In this document: positions 56,736-64,000 of the stretch, one piece after another
Layout of the letters: each line of letters starts with the position of its first letter
How positions within the stretch are numbered: position 1 is the stretch's first letter
NCBI GenBank assembly: GCA_012934845.2
Contig: WNNJ02000107.1
Coordinates: 1 to 64,000 of the forward strand
Direction of reading: 5' to 3'
From: Pomphorhynchus laevis
Lineage: Eukaryota > Acanthocephala > Palaeacanthocephala > Echinorhynchida > Pomphorhynchidae
Length of the DNA: 64,000 nt
Translations under genes and position numbers: made by a program
Notes under the pieces: generated by a model
What the model was told of the DNA's origin: nothing
What the model saw: the letters and a program-made list of their open reading frames with translations, nothing else
The model's database searches: none

Positions 56736-57056
56736 ATGTTAAGATGTGCAAATTGTGGATCACGCAAACCGTTTAATCATAAATGTAACCCATTCTCTGA
56801 CTATATGGATCGAGCTTCAGAACACAAACCATGCATGATCCCTAATACAACTAAGATTTTGGGATTTGCGAAAGTAACAAATACTCAGCAAATGAATAAT
56901 GATATATTGAATGAAATACTGTCGAACAAAATTAAATATATTGAAAACATTATCATAGAATCAGATGAGATAATTGACCATTTTTGCAAAAAATCGGAGA
57001 TTTTGTCTGGATTTAAGAACCAAGACAACGTTAAGCACACATATAGAATATACTGA
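56736..57056 (+). CDS. Zinc-knuckle-like small ORF, unrecognised
   Basis: 106 residues starting MLRCANCGSRKPFNHKC, a CX2CX6HX2C cluster, then a Lys/Glu/Ile-rich helical part. It lies ~215 bases before the CR1-like ORF1 and could be part of an older element's ORF1 (a Gag-like knuckle) or a chance frame. Confidence 0.3.
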   Translation: MLRCANCGSRKPFNHKCNPFSDYMDRASEHKPCMIPNTTKILGFAKVTNTQQMNNDILNEILSNKIKYIENIIIESDEIIDHFCKKSEILSGFKNQDNVKHTYRIY

Positions 57057-57271
57057 ATACCCGAGGTTTCAGGAAGTAATTACAGATAGTTATATATACA
57101 ATGACGATTTTAAAAATTCGAAAAATAATAAAAAAAATTATGCTTTGCAGCATAGATATTCATTATAACAATAATTGGGTTAAAACAATTTTCTTGATAT
57201 CATCAAATTAAAACATGACTGCTTAAAATTTTTTGTTTATTAAAACTTACAATGAATAATATACATCAAAT

Positions 57272-58069
57272 ATGAAAACGGGTAAAAAGTCGAGACAATG
57301 CAAAAATAATGACCCGAAGTACGAAGAGGTACAAGTTGGCTGCGACAGTGATGGCTGCTTGGACTGGTCGATTTTATTAGTGCCGGTTGGTGTCCCAATC
57401 GCCTTAAATCAACGTTTCTTATGTGAAATATGTGCTACAGGCGTCATTGACATCCTACGCAGGGAGGTAGATGAACTTCAAGTACTTGTAAATACAGTAC
57501 GAAATCATCATCTTGTCATGGCAACAGTGTCCAAAAATGTTTACAATGATGACGTACAGACTCTGTCAAAATCAGTCGAGATCGTAAATGGTTCGAACGC
57601 GGATATTGGATCAGATGCACATCGACGCCCACATGTAATGGGCAATACTACATTGTCAGTTACAGGAATCAGTCCTGTTCGTATCTGGAAGAGAGGGCAC
57701 TCAAACTCTTATACTGTTCGTCATATAGAAAGTGAACGAACGCATTCTGACAAGACTCACTCGGACAATATTGTTACTCAGAACTCTCCTTCCAATGGTC
57801 ACAGTTTGGTTCCACATAATGAGAGCGTGAAGGAGCTCATGAAGGAAGATCATCTCATATCAGCACATCAACACAATTCTAACGTCAATAGTCAATTGAC
57901 CTCTGTGTCAATAAACTGTACCACTGATGATTCCACATTAGGAAGTATCGACAACTCTCAAGCAATGTCATCATCAGGCAACATATTAAGTAGAAAACAA
58001 TCCATCTCTGATAGGAGATATAATATCATTGTATCTGGAGTTAAGGTATCGGGTAGCGGTGATGCTTAG
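57272..58069 (+). pseudogene. CR1-like ORF1, second copy
   Basis: 265 open codons: CDSDGCLDWS, FLCEICATG (the same Cys-finger pattern as at 33889), then a Ser-rich middle with VRIWKRGHSNS matching SRIWKKGHPNS of the intact copy. It stops at 58069; the remaining RNA-binding part continues broken to about 58400 (LHKRLNNGESNLCVRNF). Confidence 0.75.
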
Positions 58070-58399
58070 GCTATGCTAGATGATGACGTTAAGATTCTCC
58101 GTACCATTCTGTTCAAAATAATTCGCAGTAAAAACCTCTCTGTTGCTTAAAGCCTTGTTGTTAAGAAAGTTTTTCGTCTGGGTAATATAATGCCCGAGAA
58201 ACCTTAGTTGTTGAAAGTTGTTCTCAGTTCCTGGGAACATGTCGACTTTCTGCTTCATCATAGGTCTCGGTTACTCAGCTCTTCATTCCATATATTCCAA
58301 GATTTATCCACTAAGGATCGGGTAAGGAGAAAGGATGCCTTTATAGAATTGCATAAAAGACTGAACAATGGCGAATCTAATCTCTGTGTAAGAAATTTT

Positions 58400-60420
58400 T
58401 GAGTTGTACGGTGGCGACCGACAGTACGGTGGCAACCTTTGCTACGGACATAGATTGTTGCCCAGATGGGTTTCGCTCAGGTGATCTTGCTAACTTAAGT
58501 AATATTCATTCTATCTCTAAGATTTCCTATGATCATTTCCTATGCAACATACATTTTGGTTACTCAAATGTCCGCAGTCTTTTGGCGCAATATACTGAGC
58601 TAAAATATGTTGTCTTAAAAAATGAGTATAGTGTCTTCTGCATTTGTGAATCATGGTTGCATCCCAATATATCCGACGACATTGTTCAAATTCCCAACTA
58701 CTATTTGCTACGTTCGGATCGTCAATCTGGTAGATGAGGAGGTGGTGTATACGCGTACATTTACTGTAGCATAGGTGTATCTGACATACTTTTTCGGATT
58801 CCATTAACTCTTCATTTGAAGGACTTTCGTTCTGCATTGTTTGAGGTAGGGTCAAAATTTATGTCTGTATATTGTATCGTTTCACTTCAGCCTTCTTGGA
58901 TTTGAACTTACTGAGGCCATATCTATGTCGTCTATGCTCCTCTACTCGATTTTTACTGGTCAATGACTTTAACTTCCCAACATTAATTGGGAAGGTCAGA
59001 GTTTGCTGGCATGCCTTCGACTTGAAAAGGAACTCGGTAGTTTCCTTCTCTTCGACTTGATGTTGGTCCAACATGTTTGTTATCCTACGTACATCGTATC
59101 CCAGTCTATTCTTAACTTAGCTTTTACAAAAGTTATTGGTGATATTTCCAACATCTGCTATCATCTACCAGTAGGCAACAGTGATCACTGTTTACTGTCA
59201 TGGTATGTACCTTGCCACGACGATCTGCCTTCTCATTTCACTCAGATCATTAAAATAAATTTGGCTAAAGTTGACATTAAGCATTTAATGTCAACTAAAA
59301 AATGCTTCAAATAGCATTCAAATGCTTCAAATAGCATTTTCTACCGAAATCAACACGTATATTTTTTCTGTTCCAGAAAATTATGAACACTTGTCGGCCC
59401 GCTTATTGCGTACGTCCGACGGTTTCGCTCCATTGAAGTGCCCTAAATCAGGTATATCGCGCTCTCTTTGGTTGGACTATCAGGTCCGTTCAGCCTTGAA
59501 AATTCTAAATACATTATGGCATAGGTCTAGAACAGATTCGTCTATTTGTATTGAGTACACTGCTTCTCGGAATCTTTGTAACAGGCTAAAATTTAAAAAA
59601 TACAATCATTCACTTCAGGACGACCTGGACTGCCTTACTGAATGGTGTGAAGCCAATGGACTCATATTAAACATTGCTAAATGTATTTTGATGAGAATGG
59701 GTAAGACTACTTCGTCGTTCCAGTATAGTATTGGTTATGCGTTATTAAATGAAGTTGAACACCATAAAGACTTAGGTGTAATAATTCATCGCTCTATTAA
59801 GACACGATTGAATAGTGAGCACGTAAGGATAAAAGCAACTAGGGCATTGTACTACATCAAAAATACATTTCTCAGACTGTCACCTCCAATGCTTGGTATC
59901 TTGTTGTCTTCACTAGTCCGCCCTCATCTGGAGTACTGCATCCCTGCATCTTTTCCTACCACTAAGCGAGAATTGTTCGACTATGAGTCGGTACTGAAGA
60001 TAGGTTCAAGGATATGCTTTAGGGCTGGAACATCGTACCGCATGCGGTAGCGTGCGCTAGGGATAAGTTTGATTCGTGACAGATTTGTCTTACTAGACTT
60101 GTCCTGCCTTTGGACGATTGTAAACAAACTTGATGGGTTCCCCGCTAATATCCTTGGATTGAGAAGTAGGACATTACGCGGTCACTCGAAATCGCTGTAT
60201 AAGAGGCATCATTCTCAATTGCCTGCCAACTTTCGACTGTCACATCGCGCGCTCAACTTGTGGAATGTGTTGCCTGAGGAAGTCGTCGCTGCTTCTTCGA
60301 TGAAGCACTTCAAGCGACTGTGACTAGCATGGATAGAGCATGAATCGACACTCGCACTTCAACGAATATTTTGAATCCTGCTGATTTTGATGCTGACAAT
60401 TTACTGAGTTAACTTGTAAT
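58400..60420 (+). pseudogene. CR1-like ORF2, decayed, RT core deleted
   Basis: Pieces in order: HFGYSNVRSLLAQY, FCICESWLHPNI (endonuclease), VGNSDHCLLSWY, NLCNRLKFKKYNHS, then directly DDLDCLTEWCEANGLILNI, RPHLEYCIPASF and LWNVLPEEV. Most of the RT palm and fingers is missing: the deletion falls at about 59615, joining NRLK to the thumb. Many stops and frame changes. The 3' end has CAGCTAATACCTTGTATTTA and a TAATAATTATTA run. Confidence 0.8.
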
Positions 60421-61109
60421 TTTTTTGATCAGGCAAAACAGCTTATCAGCTAATACCTTGTATTTAATAATAATTATTATGAACAGAAAGAAGTAACGAT
60501 TCAAAAAATAAAGGTTGATTTAATGATACATTGAGTCATGATCAAGAGAATAAAAAGAATAAGAATGAATCAAGTTTAGAAATTAAAAATAAAATAAAGA
60601 AATAACAGGCTCACCTTGAATAAAAACAATATTATGATGAATAGCGAAGATATATCAGTTTTAGGTTGTAATCAATTAAGTTTCAATTTCTAATTTCCAG
60701 ACATTAAATTTTCAGTGCTGAAATCGAATCATAATTTTACAGAAAGCCAGGGGTAATATCGGAAAAATCATAGATATGTATCCTTTCGTAGACAGTCGAC
60801 AGTGTACAACAATTTGCATGGTGAAAAGCGTTAGTTTTTTAATTCATAAATCATTTGCTTTGAAATTGATAGCAAACATATGCGAAAAGTTGGGAGTAGC
60901 TTTTGCCATATCAGTTTTGTTAGATCATCGTCGATGTATAATTATTATTGAGTACAAGACAAAGCCGCAAATGGCTGTTCAGTCTGTTAACTATTAATAT
61001 TAAAAAATAAATGAAGTGTAGAATGTAATCATTCGAATGGGCTGAATAATTTTCTTATTAAAATTAAGAAATCTAAGCATGATAAATTGGCTTTTGATAT
61101 TAGATGTTT
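60421..61109. other. AT-rich spacer, no supported gene
   Basis: A 73-residue frame at 60776-60997 starts with ATG and shows no family feature. The remainder is AT-rich. Confidence 0.35.
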
Positions 61110-63730
61110 TATTTTTCTAAGGCATTCACAGCCTGTTCACCAGAAGGAAAACACGCGGATATCAAAGGTAGTATCAACTGAGAAAAATTGTGAATTCAAG
61201 TGCAGTAATACGCAAACATTCCTACAACTTGCTTAAGAGCCGCGTAATCATTCAAAAACGTTAATGATCTGATTGACGCAGCTCTTGCAGGGTCGGGACG
61301 AATACAACCATCGAAAATTTTATAACTCAAGATGCTTATGCGAGCAGATCGAAAACAACATTTACTTTCATTCTACTTAATATTGTACTTTTTTGTTGTG
61401 TCTAAAAATTTGTCCAGATTTCGTTGATGTTCATGGGCGGTGCGTCCTGCAATATATGCATATGTATAAAATATGTATCTGTTGATTTTTCCGAAAGGAT
61501 TACATCAGTAATTATTTGTTGAAATGCGACAACCGAATTGGTGAGGCCAAAGAGAATACGTTTGAATTCGTATAGCTTAACGTCAGCTTCGAAGGATGTG
61601 AAATGTCTCTCATCAACGCGCAATGAAATTTGGTAATAAGTGGTCTTATTACCAGAGGAGGCGTGTACATTACAGTTAAGACAAAAATTAAAAAAACGTA
61701 AATACACTAACTCCGATTGGATTAAACAATATTGAACTCTGTTGCGAAAGTGCAAACTAACGGCTGCCACAAGTATTCTTGCAGGTCAAGATAACGATGG
61801 CACACTGCGTCCAGATGTGATAATTGGAGACATGTCCGTAAAAGAACACCTGGAAAGGTTACATCCTGAGCTGCAAATCCTGAAGCACTTATCAAGTTTC
61901 CAATGCCAGAGGCTATTCCGCATCATCCGGCGACTTTCCTTGCGATTGACAGTGCAGCTATTGTTCGCTCAGCTCGTACAATCACAGGTTCAGCTGGTCC
62001 CTCGGGGCTCGACGCACAACAATGGCGACGAATGTTAACTGCATTTGGCAAACATTCCAACGGATTGGCCGAGGCATTAGCATCACTAGCGGTCCGCATA
62101 GCTTCTGTCAAAATTCCACTTGAAACTCTTGAAGCATTTGTTGCCAGCCGATTAGTAGCTTTACCAAAAAAAAGTGGTGGAATACGCCCTATCGGAATCG
62201 CCGACGTAGCGGAATGGTAGAATCCTACAAAAACCTCATTGCTATTACATAACTCTGTAAATGAACTGAATGTTTGCTTACCTGATGTGCAAATCAAATA
62301 TGACGGTATAAACATTCCTGGGTCAGCGATTGGCATTGACGATTTTATGGCTAGAACTGTTTCGAGTCACGTCGCGTGTAATACGAACTTGGTCAGACGC
62401 ATCTGCGAAGTCGGGAATATTGACCCACACTGTGCTTACGTTGGTCTCACGCAATCCATGCAGTGGAAATGGTCACAACTGCTCAGAACGACCAGTTGTA
62501 GTGAAGAGCAATTACAACCGCTAAAAGATCCTTTTGCAATGGCTGCCTTCTCATTTGGTCTTCAAGTTGATAGTGCTGAACATTTTAAATGGTGATAGTT
62601 TGTCAATGAAATCATTTATCCGTGGCAAAGGGAAGGCGTCTAATTGAGTGAATTTGTTGATAGTCGCAGAATAGTCTACTACCGTTCTCTGCTTAATCGG
62701 ACTTCGCACAATAAGAACCTGAGTATGCCAGGGTGATGTACTAGGCTGAATAATATCATACATAAGAAGTGTTGTATTTGATCCCTTATAAATCCTTCGT
62801 CTTTAGGATTTCTTCTTCGAGGCGCGATGTTGAATGGTGCCATTGGTATAATTCGCCATTGACACCCGTATATTTGTTGGTAAGGGCTTTAAACCACATC
62901 GACTAAGGATATCATTACGGATTAAGTTAAGTGCACTTCCGGTGTTGATGCAGGCCAAAACAGTGTAACCATTTATGACCGCTTGAATCAAAGGCTATGT
63001 TCAAAGTATTCGTGAAAGGCTGATCATTTTTACCTGTGCCGCCGATCACAGCACATAGATTGCTCGATTCTTTACTTTTTGATCTACAAATTTTGGCATA
63101 ATGACCTAGCTCACCACAAGAATGGCAAACGGTATTTCTAGCAGGGTATCGTGATCTTAAATGCTTTTGATTCCCACAAAAATAGCATATTTGGTGACGT
63201 AAAGCATTAAAAATCAAGGGATCCGTATTATCTTGTAATGTGTTGAATCAAAGTAGTCGCCATTAGTCGAAGATAGTTCGTTGATTGTATGTTGGTCAGA
63301 TTTGTCTGTGCTTAAAGTGAATGAGTTCGCCTCGGCTTGAGCGCTCTCTAGAAGTCGAACGAGTTCATACGCTTGACCCTTCTCACTGATAGCATTTTCG
63401 AGAATGCGTTGATGGATTGCTTGGTTCGAAAATCCAGCTGTGAAGGTATCACGCAGAAATAGATATATGTGAAGTTCGGCTGATACAGCATCAAAGGGAC
63501 ATTTGCGACCCTTCGATTTAAGTTTGCGAATAAATTGATCGAAGGTTTGACCAGAAGTTTGTCGCATGTTGCTTAATTGATGACGCATAAATATATCTGT
63601 ATCTTGCTTCGTAAATGTTGTAAATAAAATCTTGATTGAATCTTCGTAGGTATTATTTTCACGAAATAGATCGAAAACATCAGATAATACATGATTTACG
63701 AGCAGGTTGAATAATTTGTTGTTACACATG
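61110..63730 (-). mobile_element. Ty3/gypsy-like LTR retrotransposon fossil
   Basis: Parts in order on the minus strand: gag capsid region (63729-63214), zinc knuckles (about 63217-62990), protease (about 62991-62803), reverse transcriptase (62763-62551 and, beyond the R4-like insertion, about 61690-61402), then the RT-to-RNase H connection (about 61350-61110). No integrase or LTR was recognised; the 5' end may lie beyond the window. It is broken, with roughly half a dozen breaks besides the insertion, so it is old. Confidence 0.75.
61690..62545 (+). mobile_element. R4-like LINE fragment inside the gypsy fossil
   Basis: Plus strand: VKEHLERLHPELQ, TITGSAGPSGLDAQQW, LEAFVASRLVALPKKSGGIRPIGIADV, then a jump to PDVQIKYDGINIPGSAIG and QSMQWKWSQLLRTTS, and last DPFAMAAFS, a piece that should come earlier. 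The RT middle is missing and one piece is out of order, so it was rearranged when inserted or later. It splits the gypsy reverse transcriptase. No TAA run is seen at its borders here. Confidence 0.75.
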
Positions 63731-64000
63731 CCCTAGGACATTCAATGGTGTACTCATAAATAAATCACTATTTTTCCTCATGAGGAGGCATAAACACCAG
63801 GCAGCATTCTATATAATTATACAAAGAAATAGAACCGAATTATTCTCGCAATATTCCAAGTCGCTACGTATGCCCAGTCATCCTATGTGTGACGACAAAC
63901 TTTAACAACGGTAGACACATTTCACTCTAACGGAGCTCATCAGTACCGTGACTTCAATAATCATCCATAGGAACCTTACCTTGAAGCACGTTAAACAGTG
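63731..64000. other. Upstream flank of the gypsy fossil
   Basis: Non-coding, mixed composition. It may hold the 5' untranslated region or LTR of the element, but without a partner repeat in the window this cannot be shown. Confidence 0.35.

Noticed and set aside
60776-60997. 73-residue frame with ATG
   Set aside because: No recognisable motif, between two decayed elements.
1-64000. Bacterial features: operons, CRISPR arrays, riboswitches
   Set aside because: The window is eukaryotic: spliced genes and animal transposons. No spaced direct-repeat array of the CRISPR kind was seen.

Overview
The window looks like AT-rich nuclear DNA of an invertebrate animal. Host genes have GT-AG introns, the standard code is used, long stretches are A/T-rich, and there are many animal-type non-LTR retrotransposons, a Penelope-like reverse transcriptase, hAT and MULE remnants and a Ty3/gypsy fossil. 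I cannot name the species from the sequence.

About 1-25 kb is host-gene territory with light repeat load. A minus-strand gene for a histidine phosphatase of the UBASH3/Sts (PGAM-like) type spans 511-10917. Its six exons join in frame to 675 residues: a long, probably disordered N-terminus, then a complete phosphatase domain. Its introns hold a Penelope-like RT, an endonuclease-domain fragment of another retroelement, an OTU-like protease domain with Ser where the catalytic Cys is expected, tRNA-derived SINE-like repeats and a foldback repeat with hammerhead-ribozyme-like cores. Further on are a MULE fragment, a hAT MITE with its target-site duplication, a small secreted CAP-like protein (20124-20744) and an intronless cyclophilin (23611-24120).

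About 28-62 kb is a dense nest of non-LTR retrotransposons. Four kinds mix: CR1-like, L2-like, I/Jockey-like, and at least five families with an R4/Dong-like layout (RT, then a CCHC finger and a restriction-like endonuclease). The R4-like copies lie in or beside TAA/TTA microsatellites and share a small 3'-terminal RNA hairpin with compensatory base changes. A nearly intact CR1-like element (33767-38075, ORF1 and ORF2 joined by an ATGA stop/start) sits inside an R4-like copy with a 5-bp target duplication, so the order of events can be read. TAA tails of other LINEs and TAA runs may have served as landing pads for the R4-like elements, which would explain the clustering.

The last 3 kb is a decayed Ty3/gypsy element on the minus strand, itself split by an R4-like fragment. 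The candidates most worth following are the hammerhead-like repeats at 8.0-8.5 kb and in the SINE-like family, the shared 3' hairpin of the TAA-associated elements, and the Ser-for-Cys OTU domain. All calls were made by eye; identities and folds are estimates.
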